This document shows, one piece after another, positions 56,147 to 64,000 of a stretch of 64,000 nucleotides of DNA. The DNA comes from Eisenbergiella porci. GTDB taxonomy: Bacteria; Bacillota; Clostridia; Lachnospirales; Lachnospiraceae. The translations under genes were made by a program, and so were the position numbers. The DNA is taken from contig NZ_VUMI01000016.1 of the NCBI RefSeq assembly GCF_009696275.1, forward strand, positions 44,463-108,462, read 5' to 3'. Each line of letters begins with the position of its first letter. Position 1 is the stretch's first letter. Under the pieces are notes generated by a model. That model was not told the origin of the DNA. It searched no databases and saw only the letters and a list, made by a program, of their open reading frames with translations.

Positions 56147-56300
56147 TTTTCCTGTGCTCCTTACTTTCATTAGTATCAGCCCGTAATACTGTAACACTAT
56201 TTCCGTAAGGAATCAAGCTTCTGTTTTCACAAACTGCCTGAACATTATTTTCAAAAACCGCCTGCCGATCGTTTCCAGGAAGCGCTCCGGCGCAGGACCG

Positions 56301-57503
56301 CTATGCCTCCAGTTGTTTTCTGATAGCTCCGATAAAGTCCCTGCTGTTCAGCGCAGTCACTTCCTTCAGGGAGGTAATCAGGGCCAGATCTTTTGTCATA
56401 ACGCCGCTTTCAATGGTGGAAAGGGTTGCCTTTTCCAGCCTGTCCGCGAAATCGCAGAGAGCGGAAATTCCATCCAGCTCGCCTCGTTTTCTCAGTGCGC
56501 CGGTCCATGCGAAGATGGTGGCCACCGGGTTGGTGGAGGTCTCTTCTCCCTTCAGATATTTGTAATAATGTCTCTGCACGGTTCCATGGGCGGCTTCATA
56601 TTCGTAAATGCCGTCCGGGGATACCAGAACGGAGGTCATCATAGCCAGGGAGCCGAAGGCGGAGGAAATCATATCGCTCATCACGTCGCCGTCATAGTTC
56701 TTGCAGGCCCAGATGAAGCCGCCCTTTGCTTTCATGATACGGGCTACGATATCATCGATCAGGCTGTAGAAATATTCCAACCCAAGCGCTTCGAATTTTT
56801 CTTTAAATTCCGCTTCATATACCTCCTGGAAAATATCCTTGAAGGTATGGTCGTACTTTTTGGAAATGGTATCCTTGCTTCCAAACCACAGATCCTGCTT
56901 TGTACTTACCGCATACTGGAAGCAGGCGCGAGCAAAGCTGGTGATGGAAGCCTTTGTGTTATGTATGCCCTGGATGATGCCGGCATCCTTGAAATCATGT
57001 ATGGTTTCCCTGGATTCCTTCCCGTCCTTATCGGTGAAAACAAGCTCGGCCTTACCGACGCCTTCGATTTTCATTTCCACGTTTTTATATACATCGCCGT
57101 AGGCATGGCGGGCGATGGTGATGGGCTTTTCCCAGTTCCTGACGCAGGGTTCAATTCCTTTTACAACGATGGGCGCCCTGAATACGGTGCCGTCCAGAAT
57201 GGAGCGGATGGTGCCGTTGGGGCTTTTCCACATTTCCTTCAGCTTATATTCATCCATACGGGCCGCATTGGGAGTGATGGTTGCGCACTTTACGGCAACG
57301 CCGTATTTCTTTGTGGCTTCGGCGGAATCTACGGTAACCTGATCGTTGGTTTCATTCCGGTGTTCCAGTCCCAGATCGTAATATTCTGTTTTCAGATCCA
57401 CAAAAGGAAGAATCAGCTCCTCCTTGATCATCTGCCACAGAATTCTGGTCATTTCATCGCCGTCCATCTCCACCAGGGGAGTCTTCATTTCGATTTTATT
57501 CAT
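56301..57503 (-). CDS. icd: NADP-dependent isocitrate dehydrogenase
   Basis: Oxidative decarboxylation of isocitrate to 2-oxoglutarate, 400 residues, the eukaryotic-type dimeric IDH. Seen are [22 protein letters not shown] near the start (the residue pattern of subfamily II), [20 protein letters not shown] and the isocitrate-binding arginines. [17 protein letters not shown] and the NADP site [12 protein letters not shown] are also present. It is downstream of the GntR regulator by 3 bases and of the Re-citrate-synthase-like gene, so it is the last gene of that operon. Aconitase is not in the window. Confidence 0.95.
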   Translation of the reverse strand: MNKIEMKTPLVEMDGDEMTRILWQMIKEELILPFVDLKTEYYDLGLEHRNETNDQVTVDSAEATKKYGVAVKCATITPNAARMDEYKLKEMWKSPNGTIRSILDGTVFRAPIVVKGIEPCVRNWEKPITIARHAYGDVYKNVEMKIEGVGKAELVFTDKDGKESRETIHDFKDAGIIQGIHNTKASITSFARACFQYAVSTKQDLWFGSKDTISKKYDHTFKDIFQEVYEAEFKEKFEALGLEYFYSLIDDIVARIMKAKGGFIWACKNYDGDVMSDMISSAFGSLAMMTSVLVSPDGIYEYEAAHGTVQRHYYKYLKGEETSTNPVATIFAWTGALRKRGELDGISALCDFADRLEKATLSTIESGVMTKDLALITSLKEVTALNSRDFIGAIRKQLEA

Positions 57504-57506
57504 ATT

Positions 57507-58232
57507 TTAATTCTCCTGTTCCGCCTGCTTGCCGTCCGCAGACTCGGTTTCTTCATAAGCCTCATATAACCCGCTTTTTACCATGTTCCGGTAGGCCTTG
57601 CGGATATGGGCATTGGCCAGCTGTTCCGCCAGATCGGCATCCCTCTGTCTGATCGCCTCCATAATCTGGCGGTGCTCCGCATTGGACTGTACGCCCCGGG
57701 CATCGTCCGAGAGCGTCTTTCTCCTGACACGCAATACATATTCATGGAATTCCCGCAGCACATGCTCCAGCATTTTGCTGTTGGAAGCCGCATAAAGAAT
57801 GTCGTGGAACTGGTTATCCAGCTCCGCCAGCTGCTGGGCATGGCCCTTTCCGGCATGGAATTCGGAAAGATAGATATTTTCCTCCATCTCCTCCATCTGC
57901 TCCCGGCTGATGTTCTCCGTGGCCCATCTGGCGCACAGTCCTTCCAGCAGGGAACGGATGGCGTAAATGTCCTTCACATCCTTCACCGTAATGCCGGTAA
58001 CATAGGCCCCCTTATTGGGTACGATCTGCAGAAGTCCCTCCAGCTCCAGCTGTCTGAAGGCTTCTCTGACCGGCGTGCGGCTGACGCCCATCTCCTCACC
58101 GACGGCTGCCTCCCGCAGCTCTTCATTTTCCTTGTATTTTCCATTCAGGATGTCATCCCGGAGCTTGTGAAAGACACGTCCCCGCAGGGAATATTTATCC
58201 GTGACCTCACTCTTTACATCTCTATCGCTCAT
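57507..58232 (-). CDS. GntR-family (FadR/FCD) regulator
   Basis: Protein of 241 residues. An N-terminal winged helix (EEMGVSRTPVREAFRQLELEGLL, about 50-72) is followed by a helical FCD effector domain (LDNQFHDILYAASNSKML, HRQIMEAIRQRD) with the Asp/His residues that bind a metal in this group. It lies between the citrate-synthase-like gene and icd with 2- and 3-base gaps, so it is co-transcribed and very likely controls the operon through the palindrome at 59782-59807. The natural ligand may be a tricarboxylate or dicarboxylate. Confidence 0.92.
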   Translation of the reverse strand: MSDRDVKSEVTDKYSLRGRVFHKLRDDILNGKYKENEELREAAVGEEMGVSRTPVREAFRQLELEGLLQIVPNKGAYVTGITVKDVKDIYAIRSLLEGLCARWATENISREQMEEMEENIYLSEFHAGKGHAQQLAELDNQFHDILYAASNSKMLEHVLREFHEYVLRVRRKTLSDDARGVQSNAEHRQIMEAIRQRDADLAEQLANAHIRKAYRNMVKSGLYEAYEETESADGKQAEQEN

Positions 58233-58234
58233 AC

Positions 58235-59680
58235 TTACCTGTCCAGCTTTCCTGCCGCCTTACTCTGGCCGCCTTTCAGGCTGATGCCAAGTTTTTCGCA
58301 GGCGTCATCAATTACTTTTATGAGTTCCGCATCCGTCAGAACGGTAACACGTCCGCCGGCATATTCCTCATCCACCCATTTCTTTACTTCATGTACCAGC
58401 TCGGAGGTTTTGCTCACCTGCTCATCTTCCTTCAGACGGAAATAGGTATTGATCCAGTGAGCAATGCCCGCAAGTCCGGATGTGTTGGATACCGCACAGA
58501 TGACAGGCCTGTTCAAAAACTTCTCCGTATCAAATATATTATAAATCTCTTCATTTTTCAAGAGGCCGTCCGCATGAATCCCTGCCCTGGTCACGTTAAA
58601 ATTCTTTCCCACAAAAGGTGTCCTCTCCGGAATATGATAGCCGATTTCCTTCTCGTAATACTCCGCAAGCTCTGTAATTACCGTGGTATCCATACCGTTC
58701 AGGTCGCCCTTAAGCTGCGCATATTCGAAAACCATGGCCTCCAGAGGCGTGTTTCCGGTACGCTCCCCGATACCGAACAAAGAGGCGTTTACCCCGGAGC
58801 AGCCATACAGCCATGCGGTGGTGGAATTGGCGACCGCCTTGTAAAAATCATTGTGACCATGCCATTCAATCAGGGAGTGGGGCACGCCTGCATGGGTATG
58901 GATCGCATAAATGATTCCGGGCACGCTCCTGGGGATTACGGCGCCAGGATAATTCACGCCGTAGCCCATAGTATCGCAGGCACGGATTTTGATCGGGATC
59001 TTATATTCTTCCATCAGCTTCATCAGCTCCACGCAGAAGGGAACCACATATCCGTAAATATCGGCTCTGGTAATGTCCTCCAGATGGCATCTGGGGCTGA
59101 TACCTTCCTCAAGGCACTCCCTGATGACGCTCAGATAATGGTCCATGGCCTGTCTTCTTGTCATTTTCAGCTTCATGAAGATATGGTAATCTGAGCAGCT
59201 TACCAGAATTCCCGTTTCCTTCATGCCGATTTCCTTGACCAGCCTGAAATCCTCCTTGCTGGCCCGGATCCAGCTGGTTACTTCAGGAAACTGGTATCCT
59301 CTCTCCATACATTTATATACTGCATCCCTGTCCTTCTTGCTGTAAAGGAAGAATTCACAGGCGCGGACCATGCCGTTGGGCCCTCCCAGCCTGTGCAGGT
59401 AATCATAAATCGTCACAATCTGTTCTGTGGTATAAGGCGCGCGGGACTGCTGTCCGTCACGGAAGGTGGTATCCGTTATCCAGATATCCTTCGGCATGTT
59501 ATGGGGCACAATCCTGTCGTTAAAGGGAATCTTCGGAATTTCCGAATACGGAAACATATTTCTGAAAACATTAGGTTTCTTGACATCGTCCAGTATGTAC
59601 ATATGCTCTTCGATTTCGAGAAGGTTATTTTTCTCATTCATTGTTACCGGGCGGTTGGAAAAAGTTTCATTCATATTCAT
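58235..59680 (-). CDS. Probable Re-citrate synthase (isopropylmalate synthase family)
   Basis: Protein of 481 residues in the HMGL/LeuA family: ITDTTFRDGQQSRAPYTTEQ near 68-87 (catalytic Asp and Arg), EVTSWIRASKEDF and EWHGHNDFYKAVAN near 275 (metal-binding His pair). An N-terminal extension of about 65 residues is unlike LeuA, and the C-terminal leucine-regulatory domain is lacking. Strict anaerobes such as C. kluyveri use a LeuA-like Re-citrate synthase instead of the usual enzyme. The neighbour icd makes citrate synthesis the best guess; homocitrate or citramalate synthesis is not excluded. Confidence 0.75.
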   Translation of the reverse strand: MNMNETFSNRPVTMNEKNNLLEIEEHMYILDDVKKPNVFRNMFPYSEIPKIPFNDRIVPHNMPKDIWITDTTFRDGQQSRAPYTTEQIVTIYDYLHRLGGPNGMVRACEFFLYSKKDRDAVYKCMERGYQFPEVTSWIRASKEDFRLVKEIGMKETGILVSCSDYHIFMKLKMTRRQAMDHYLSVIRECLEEGISPRCHLEDITRADIYGYVVPFCVELMKLMEEYKIPIKIRACDTMGYGVNYPGAVIPRSVPGIIYAIHTHAGVPHSLIEWHGHNDFYKAVANSTTAWLYGCSGVNASLFGIGERTGNTPLEAMVFEYAQLKGDLNGMDTTVITELAEYYEKEIGYHIPERTPFVGKNFNVTRAGIHADGLLKNEEIYNIFDTEKFLNRPVICAVSNTSGLAGIAHWINTYFRLKEDEQVSKTSELVHEVKKWVDEEYAGGRVTVLTDAELIKVIDDACEKLGISLKGGQSKAAGKLDR

Positions 59681-59781
59681 GTGTTTCTCCTTTTCTCAGG
59701 CCTGTCAGGCGCGCCGGCACACGGCCTGGCTTACTCTTATGTATCCCAACAGGGTCTGTCTTATACATTATCCCTTAATCC

Positions 59782-59817
59782 ATGTATAATTGTATACAAT
59801 TATACATATCATGTCAA
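59782..59817 (-). promoter_or_regulatory. Operon promoter overlapped by a perfect 26-bp palindrome
   Basis: On the minus strand TTGACA (59817-59812), 17 bases, then TACAAT (59794-59789). A perfect 26-bp palindrome at 59782-59807 covers the -10 and most of the spacer. Its centre, TTGTATACAA, matches FadR-subfamily GntR sites. The position suggests repression by the GntR protein encoded in the same operon. Confidence 0.75.
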
Positions 59818-59975
59818 TATTTTTCTTGGGATTTGAAAAAAATATTATGGCTTCAGCCGTCCGGCAGAAAAAAACAGACCCGCCCGCCTCCTGCTGCCGG
59901 ACAGCGTCCCGCATTGGGAGGCAAAATGATCTGCCTGATAAAACATGGTTATATTCCATTAACTTTATATCTCAT

Positions 59976-60959
59976 CTACCGGAGGGCTCTCTCCACATCC
60001 AGCATCCCCCAGCCCTGTTTGCTCCACGCCTCTCCCAGATCCGCGGCGGACCAGAGAATCCGGCGTTTTATCTGTTCGTTGGAGTATTCCGGATATTTCT
60101 GGAGACACAGCGCGGCAGCTCCGGCCACCAGGGGCGTGGACATGGAAGTACCGTTTTTTATGATATAGGCGTCCCTGCAGCCCCGCACCGTCTGACGGAA
60201 CCCGGCGCTGCAGGACATGATATCCGTTCCCGGCGCCACGATATCCGGTTTTTTCAGTTCCGTTCCCGCAGGGCCTCTGCCTGAATATGCCTCACAGGAG
60301 TTTTTTCTTCCATGACATGCAATTCCATCATGGCAGCCTACCGTAACTACCTTCCTGCTTGCCCCCAGCGGGGAAATACTGCCCGCCGCCGGTCCCCGGT
60401 TGCCTGCTGCCACAACAACAAAAATACCGGCATCCCATACCCTCTCCAGGCGGGCTACCAGGTACTGCATCATTCTCACATGTTCCTTCTCATCCATGGA
60501 ATGTCTTGCTTCCATGGAACGTTTAGCTTCCATGGAACGTTTAGCTTCCATGGAACGCTTCGCTTCCATGCTTACAGAAATATTTAATATCTTTATTTGA
60601 TAAAGCTCCTGGTTATCCAGGATCCATTCAATTCCGGCCGCCATATTCGAAATGGTACCGTCGCCCTTTTCATCAAGGACCTTTCCCGACAAAATCCGGC
60701 ATCCGGGTGCGACACCGGCATATAATCCGCCGGAGCAGGCGCCGCTGCCGCACAGGCATCCCGCCACATGGGTTCCGTGTCCGCAATCGTCATAGGGCAT
60801 GCGGCTGGTGCCCACAAAATCCCGGAAGCCGATTACCCGATCCGCAAAATCAGGGTGCATGGCGATTCCCGTATCCAGAATTGCCACCGTGACCCCGGCC
60901 CCGGTGTATGGGGATACGTCCTCTCTTTCCGCATGTATCAGTTTTCTAACCCGGTCCAT
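59976..60959 (-). CDS. Subtilisin-like serine protease (S8) with an 18-bp tandem repeat
   Basis: Protein of 327 residues consisting only of a catalytic domain, without signal peptide or prodomain. The triad is Asp29 in AILDTGI, His61 in GHGTHVAG and Ser near 272 in GTSMSTPLVAG; the oxyanion Asn is in AAGNRG. After NISV (about 128) four SMEAKR-type repeats form a charged insert. The start follows closely from a sigma-K-like promoter (61018-61044). It diverges from the high-cysteine gene, suggesting a mother-cell or coat-processing role, but this is inference. Confidence 0.9.
   Translation of the reverse strand: MDRVRKLIHAEREDVSPYTGAGVTVAILDTGIAMHPDFADRVIGFRDFVGTSRMPYDDCGHGTHVAGCLCGSGACSGGLYAGVAPGCRILSGKVLDEKGDGTISNMAAGIEWILDNQELYQIKILNISVSMEAKRSMEAKRSMEAKRSMEARHSMDEKEHVRMMQYLVARLERVWDAGIFVVVAAGNRGPAAGSISPLGASRKVVTVGCHDGIACHGRKNSCEAYSGRGPAGTELKKPDIVAPGTDIMSCSAGFRQTVRGCRDAYIIKNGTSMSTPLVAGAAALCLQKYPEYSNEQIKRRILWSAADLGEAWSKQGWGMLDVERALR
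60493..60570. repeat. In-frame 18-bp tandem repeat inside the S8 gene
   Basis: Four units of 18 bases (60493-60510, 60511-60528, 60529-60546, 60547-60564) plus a partial fifth; the middle two are identical (TCCATGGAACGTTTAGCT). Each unit contains the palindrome TTCCATGGAA across its border. It encodes the repeated hexapeptide SMEAKR, so unit gain or loss would keep the frame. Confidence 0.9.
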
Positions 60960-61017
60960 CGCTCATTATTCTTTCTCTGTAACCGTTTCGTTGCCACAGT
61001 TACCTTCCTTTTTCTAT

Positions 61018-61044
61018 TAAAATATGTCTGATTTCCCTTCCGGT
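61018..61044 (-). promoter_or_regulatory. Sigma-K-like promoter of the S8 protease gene
   Basis: On the minus strand AC (61044-61043), 16 bases, then CATATTTTA (61026-61018). This matches the sigma-K pattern AC-N16/17-CATANNNTA known from Bacillus. It is about 60 bases upstream of the protease ATG. Short motifs occur by chance, so support rests on the matching site facing the divergent gene. Confidence 0.4.
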
Positions 61045-61164
61045 GAATGACTGTTTCCAAAGGTAAGAAAACGCCCCAAGGCCCCTCCCGGGCGGACAGG
61101 TCCGCACAGCCCTGTCTTAAAGAAAAATAAAAAATTATTTTAAAGAATGGCAAAACCACAGGAA

Positions 61165-61192
61165 ACACTGACATGCTGTACGGCATAGTATA
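61165..61192 (+). promoter_or_regulatory. Sigma-K-like promoter of the high-cysteine gene
   Basis: AC (61165-61166), 17 bases, CATAGTATA (61184-61192) on the plus strand, matching AC-N16/17-CATANNNTA, 33 bases before the start codon. It suggests late mother-cell expression. Confidence 0.45.
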
Positions 61193-61224
61193 AACCATAA
61201 AAACCAATTTGGAGGCAAACAAAC

Positions 61225-61545
61225 ATGAGTGATTTAACAGCAAGCGGCTGCGGATGCGGCGGCAATACCGGTTGTGGCGGCAGCAACACCGGCTGTGGAT
61301 GTGGATGTGGAAGTAACTGCGGGAACAACAACTGTGGATGCGGCGTAATCGGCGGAAACAGCGGATGCGGAAGCTGGATTTGGATCCTGATCCTGCTTTG
61401 CTGCTGCGGCGGCAACGGATTCGGCTGCGGATGCGGCGATTCCTGCGGATGCGGATGCGGATGCGGCGGTAATAACTCTGGCTGTGGAAGCTGGATTTGG
61501 ATTCTGATCCTGCTTTGCTGCTGTGGCGGAAACGGATTCTGCTAA
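61225..61545 (+). CDS. High-cysteine glycine-rich protein ('HCB protein 13' type)
   Basis: Protein of 106 residues, about a third Cys, with Gly and Asn making up most of the rest. It has an internal duplication: the segment GSWIWILILLCCCGGNGF occurs twice (about 50-67 and 88-105), each preceded by a hydrophilic GCGC-rich stretch. Such proteins are annotated in Clostridia as 'chorion class high-cysteine HCB protein 13'. Function is unproven; cross-linking in a spore outer layer is plausible, by analogy with cysteine-rich coat and exosporium proteins. GGAGG lies 8 bases before the ATG and a terminator follows. Confidence 0.85.
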   Translation: MSDLTASGCGCGGNTGCGGSNTGCGCGCGSNCGNNNCGCGVIGGNSGCGSWIWILILLCCCGGNGFGCGCGDSCGCGCGCGGNNSGCGSWIWILILLCCCGGNGFC

Positions 61546-61576
61546 TGTAACCGCGCCTCTCCCCGGCGCATACATG

Positions 61577-61605
61577 AAAATAGGCTCTGGTTCAGAGCCT
61601 ATTTT
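61577..61605 (+). terminator. Terminator after the high-cysteine gene
   Basis: Perfect 13-bp stem AAAATAGGCTCTG / CAGAGCCTATTTT with a 3-base loop; the T run closes the stem and continues. It lies 32 bases after the stop codon. The next gene, 61666, would need read-through or its own promoter. Confidence 0.85.
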
Positions 61606-61665
61606 TATGTTCTTATGTTTCCGGCGCCGACATAGTATTTCTATGAAAGGAAGAAGGACCGGGAT

Positions 61666-62268
61666 ATGGAGAAACATGATAAAGATTTTTTACAGACATT
61701 TGATGCTCTGTATACGACCAACCAAATACAGATAATGAAAATCCTTCTGCCTTACTGTAATCCAGACAGCCGCAGAGGGCTGGCCGTCATGATCAAATTC
61801 ATGGAATTCGATTATACTCTCCGTTTTGCCCGCACACATCCGGAAGCCTTCCGGGAGGAAGCCCTTCCTTTTTCCTTAATTGACATCTGTGATAAAATAA
61901 AAAATTACTGCTCACCCCAGGTCCGTTCCATGCTGGAGCAGTTCCAGTCCATACAGAATGCTATGCAGATGTATGAGGAAATGAAACAGTATATGGATCT
62001 TTTTCAGGGAATGGGTACGAATGATGCAGACGGCGCCGCTGGTGCCGCAGACGGAAAGGATTCTGCACCGGAGTCCGGACAGGACGGAAAAAAAGCCGGG
62101 AACAACCCGTTTTCCGCCGGAGGCATGAACCCCATGGATATGCTCATGGGAATGCTTTCACCGGACCAGCAGTCCATGTTCCAGATGTTTCAGTCGGATT
62201 TTAACACAGAGGCGGCTTCCACAGGCAATACTGATATACAGGACAGCCCGCCGGAAAGGGAGCAATAA
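61666..62268 (+). CDS. Unknown protein with Met/Gln-rich C-terminus
   Basis: Protein of 200 residues. The first 110 are helical and soluble (FLQTFDALYTTNQIQIMKIL, SRRGLAVMIKFMEFDYTLRF, MLEQFQSIQNAMQMYEEMKQ). A Gly/Asp/Ala linker and a Met-rich end follow (GGMNPMDMLMGMLSPDQQSM). I recognise no family. Its stop is 2 bases from the start of the next gene, so the two are coupled. AAGGA lies 8 bases before ATG 61666. Confidence 0.75.
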   Translation: MEKHDKDFLQTFDALYTTNQIQIMKILLPYCNPDSRRGLAVMIKFMEFDYTLRFARTHPEAFREEALPFSLIDICDKIKNYCSPQVRSMLEQFQSIQNAMQMYEEMKQYMDLFQGMGTNDADGAAGAADGKDSAPESGQDGKKAGNNPFSAGGMNPMDMLMGMLSPDQQSMFQMFQSDFNTEAASTGNTDIQDSPPEREQ

Positions 62269-62270
62269 TT

Positions 62271-62576
62271 ATGGCAGATTATATGGGTTCGGGTAATTCC
62301 GCAGATAAACCGGAATGGATGCGGGAACCTTCACTAAAGGATATTCCAGTTTATAAGCTGGATTTTCTTCAGAAAATGGTGTTTGAAAGCAAGACGCTAT
62401 CCCAGAAGGAGCTGATGCCTTTTCTCATGGCTCTCGCCCAGAGAAGCCGTTCGGCAAACATCACCTTCACACAGGAGGAAATGACGGTAATTATCGAAGC
62501 GATAAAAAAATACAGCACCCCAGAGGAACTGATGAAAATGAATCAGATAATGAAGCTGATGCAGCGCCGTAAATAA
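62271..62576 (+). CDS. Small helical protein, partner of the preceding gene
   Basis: Protein of 101 residues, helical and soluble, with VYKLDFLQKMVFESKTLSQK, FLMALAQRSRSANITFTQEE and a basic end (MKLMQRRK). Unknown family. Its start is 2 bases after the stop of the 200-residue gene, and GGGAGC lies in the end of that gene as ribosome binding site. The pair probably acts together, perhaps as partner proteins of the high-cysteine gene product (inference from location). Confidence 0.75.
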   Translation: MADYMGSGNSADKPEWMREPSLKDIPVYKLDFLQKMVFESKTLSQKELMPFLMALAQRSRSANITFTQEEMTVIIEAIKKYSTPEELMKMNQIMKLMQRRK

Positions 62577-62578
62577 CA

Positions 62579-62608
62579 CTGCCGATGCAGCGAATGCTGC
62601 ATCGGCAG
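62579..62608. terminator. Hairpin between convergent genes
   Basis: Perfect 13-bp stem CTGCCGATGCAGC / GCTGCATCGGCAG with loop GAAT, 3 bases after the 62576 stop and 19 bases before the fprA stop. Neither side has a long T run; it probably serves both transcripts. Confidence 0.6.
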
Positions 62609-62626
62609 CATCCGCTGCGTACGGCC

Positions 62627-63793
62627 TCAGTCAAGAGCTGCAACCTTTTCGGACAGCTCCTGCAGAAATGCTTCCGAAGGAATGTACTGCACCTTTACCG
62701 GTTCCATGACAATCTGGAATTTACATGCTTCCAGTCCGTCATTGACAAGGCCGGCGCTCTGTCCGCCCCAGCCATAGGAACCGAAGGCAAATGCTTTTTT
62801 ATTTTTAGGAGCAAGTCCTTTCATATAACAGAGGAAGGATGCCACCGTGGGAAGCATCTGGTTATTGATTGTAGGGGAGCCTACCGCAACATATTCCGCC
62901 TTCAGCACATCCGTCATAATATCGGAAATGTGATCAACCTTGAGGTCATACAGCTTTACCGGAACTCCCTTCATTGCAAAGCCCTCAAGAACGGCTCTCG
63001 CCATCTTCTCCGTGGAATGCCACATGGAATCAAATACCACCACTGCCTTATGATCCGGCGTATCATCGCTGAAATGCTTATAGGCATTCACAATGTCCCC
63101 GATATGACTTCTCCACATCACGCCGTGGCTTGGTGCGATCAGGCTGATATCCAGCCCCTCAATTACCGGAATGGTTTTCTTCATCTGCATGCCGTAGGGC
63201 ATGAGTATGTTGGCGTAATATTTCTCCGCCTCCGCCATTACCTCGGCCATATCCACTTCATCATCATAACGCCTGCTGCTGGAATAATGCTGGCCGAAGG
63301 CATCGTTGGAGAACAGGATCTTTTCCTCCGGGCAGTAGGTAACCATATTATCGGGCCAGTGAAGCATGGGCGTAGGCACAAACTGCAGCGTATGCCTACC
63401 AAGGCTCAGGGTATCTCCCGCCTTTACCGGCATATATTCATAGCTGTCGCCGTAATGCAGCTTCAGGCCGTTGTATCCGCTGGGAGCGCTTGTGACAATC
63501 ACTGCATGGGTCGCCTTTGCCATTACCGCCGGGATTGCCCCGGAATGATCCATCTCCACATGGTTGGATATCAGATAGTCAATCTTTTCCGGATCTACGA
63601 TTTCCCTGATACGCTCAAGAAGCTCCTGGGCAAAGGGCTCTTTCACCGTGTCTATCAGGGCGATTTTCTCATCAATGATGAGATAGGCGTTATAGGTGGC
63701 GCCTCTGTCGGTCGTATAGCCATGAAAGCTGCGCACATTCCAGTCCACCACGCCTACCGCATAAATGCCGGGTCTTAATTCTGTCGTATTCAT
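62627..63793 (-). CDS. Flavodiiron protein FprA (A-type flavoprotein)
   Basis: Protein of 388 residues reducing oxygen or nitric oxide to protect anaerobes. An N-terminal MBL-like diiron domain shows the ligand motif NHVEMDHSGA near 82 and LHWPDNM. A C-terminal flavodoxin domain shows DSMWHSTEKMARAV and SYGWGGQSAGL, which bind FMN. No rubredoxin domain is fused. GGAGG precedes ATG 63793 by 7 bases; GTG one codon upstream is less suitable. A short leader frame with a perfect ribosome binding site lies upstream (63847-63870). Confidence 0.94.
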   Translation of the reverse strand: MNTTELRPGIYAVGVVDWNVRSFHGYTTDRGATYNAYLIIDEKIALIDTVKEPFAQELLERIREIVDPEKIDYLISNHVEMDHSGAIPAVMAKATHAVIVTSAPSGYNGLKLHYGDSYEYMPVKAGDTLSLGRHTLQFVPTPMLHWPDNMVTYCPEEKILFSNDAFGQHYSSSRRYDDEVDMAEVMAEAEKYYANILMPYGMQMKKTIPVIEGLDISLIAPSHGVMWRSHIGDIVNAYKHFSDDTPDHKAVVVFDSMWHSTEKMARAVLEGFAMKGVPVKLYDLKVDHISDIMTDVLKAEYVAVGSPTINNQMLPTVASFLCYMKGLAPKNKKAFAFGSYGWGGQSAGLVNDGLEACKFQIVMEPVKVQYIPSEAFLQELSEKVAALD

Positions 63794-63846
63794 CACGTTT
63801 CCTCCTGCTTGTTTTTCCTGTATATCCCTCTTCCGCAGAGAGCTTT

Positions 63847-63870
63847 TTAGTCAGCAACATTATAACCCAT
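63847..63870 (-). CDS. Possible 7-codon leader peptide upstream of fprA
   Basis: ATG 63870 to TAA 63849-63847 encodes MGYNVAD. AGGAGG lies exactly 6 bases upstream, a near-ideal ribosome binding site with no other gene to serve. It could control fprA translation, or be a chance frame. Confidence 0.3.
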   Translation of the reverse strand: MGYNVAD

Positions 63871-64000
63871 TTTTTTCCTCCTAGTATAATAATGGTGTAG
63901 TCAAGAACGACTACTGGTTAACAGTTACAAAGTCCAATCTAATAAATCTATATAGATATAACGGAAGGAGGAGTTCCCCCTCCATCAGAAGTTATAGGAC
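63871..64000. other. Right-edge intergenic sequence
   Basis: No gene is seen. GTAGTC and GACTAC form an inverted repeat at 63897-63914, and GGAAGGAGGAG near 63961 is a strong ribosome-binding-like sequence on the plus strand that may serve a gene starting beyond the window. Confidence 0.3.

Noticed and set aside
60493..60570. Possible CRISPR-like repeat array
   Set aside because: Units are contiguous 18-mers without spacers and lie in frame inside a protease gene.

Overview
The window reads as chromosomal core sequence of an anaerobic, spore-forming member of the Firmicutes, most likely family Lachnospiraceae. The evidence is sporulation genes (yqfC, yqfD, a BofC-like protein, a SpoVB-type flippase, a LysM-GH18 spore-wall hydrolase), an electron-bifurcating NfnAB pair, formate-tetrahydrofolate ligase with FolD, a flavodiiron protein, and a high-cysteine protein of the 'HCB protein 13' type. 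Genus and species cannot be fixed from the sequence alone. No tRNA, rRNA, CRISPR array, intact insertion sequence or prophage was found.

Almost everything from 1 to 51 kb is on the minus strand. Read in transcription order (high to low coordinates), 0-9 kb is mutS-mutL-miaA and a PLP-dependent lyase, then DUF4321-radC-mreB (mreB runs off the left edge). 9-10 kb is a decayed patch: a small promoter-to-terminator unit with a possible 50-residue peptide, plus the stumps of a LytTR regulator and a DUF4190 protein. 10-20 kb holds miaB, pepT, the proline genes proB and proA with a 5-formyl-THF cyclo-ligase and DUF896, two FAD oxidoreductases and a BofC-like protein. At 20.1-20.4 kb lies a 362-bp long inverted repeat, followed by a heparinase pseudogene broken by a frameshift and an amber stop, and a lipid flippase.

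24-41 kb carries ybeY-phoH-yqfD-yqfC, an MBL hydrolase, rlmH, two zinc-ribbon membrane proteins, nfnA-nfnB, folD, fhs and ftsK. A second 362-bp inverted repeat sits at 40.2-40.6 kb, beside a TepA-like ClpP protease. 41-51 kb holds a polytopic membrane protein, an O-acetylhomoserine sulfhydrylase, yebC, a CNNM/CorC transporter, an orphan MazF, alr, nnr and rex. An ABC-F gene then runs on the plus strand, divergent from rex and convergent with a GH18 gene; the two facing stop codons share one terminator loop.

54.5-55.6 kb is a patch of gene fragments (LysR remnant, N-terminally short TrmO). 56-60 kb is a probable Re-citrate synthase / GntR / isocitrate dehydrogenase operon for 2-oxoglutarate synthesis, with a perfect 26-bp palindrome over its promoter. 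At 60-62.6 kb a subtilisin-like protease and a high-cysteine protein diverge, each from a sigma-K-like promoter, with two unknown proteins downstream of the latter. The window ends with a flavodiiron protein.

The best candidates for something undescribed are the pair of equal-length inverted repeats with a conserved core and diverged but still paired arms, the protease/high-cysteine locus, and the small transcription unit at 8.96-9.27 kb.
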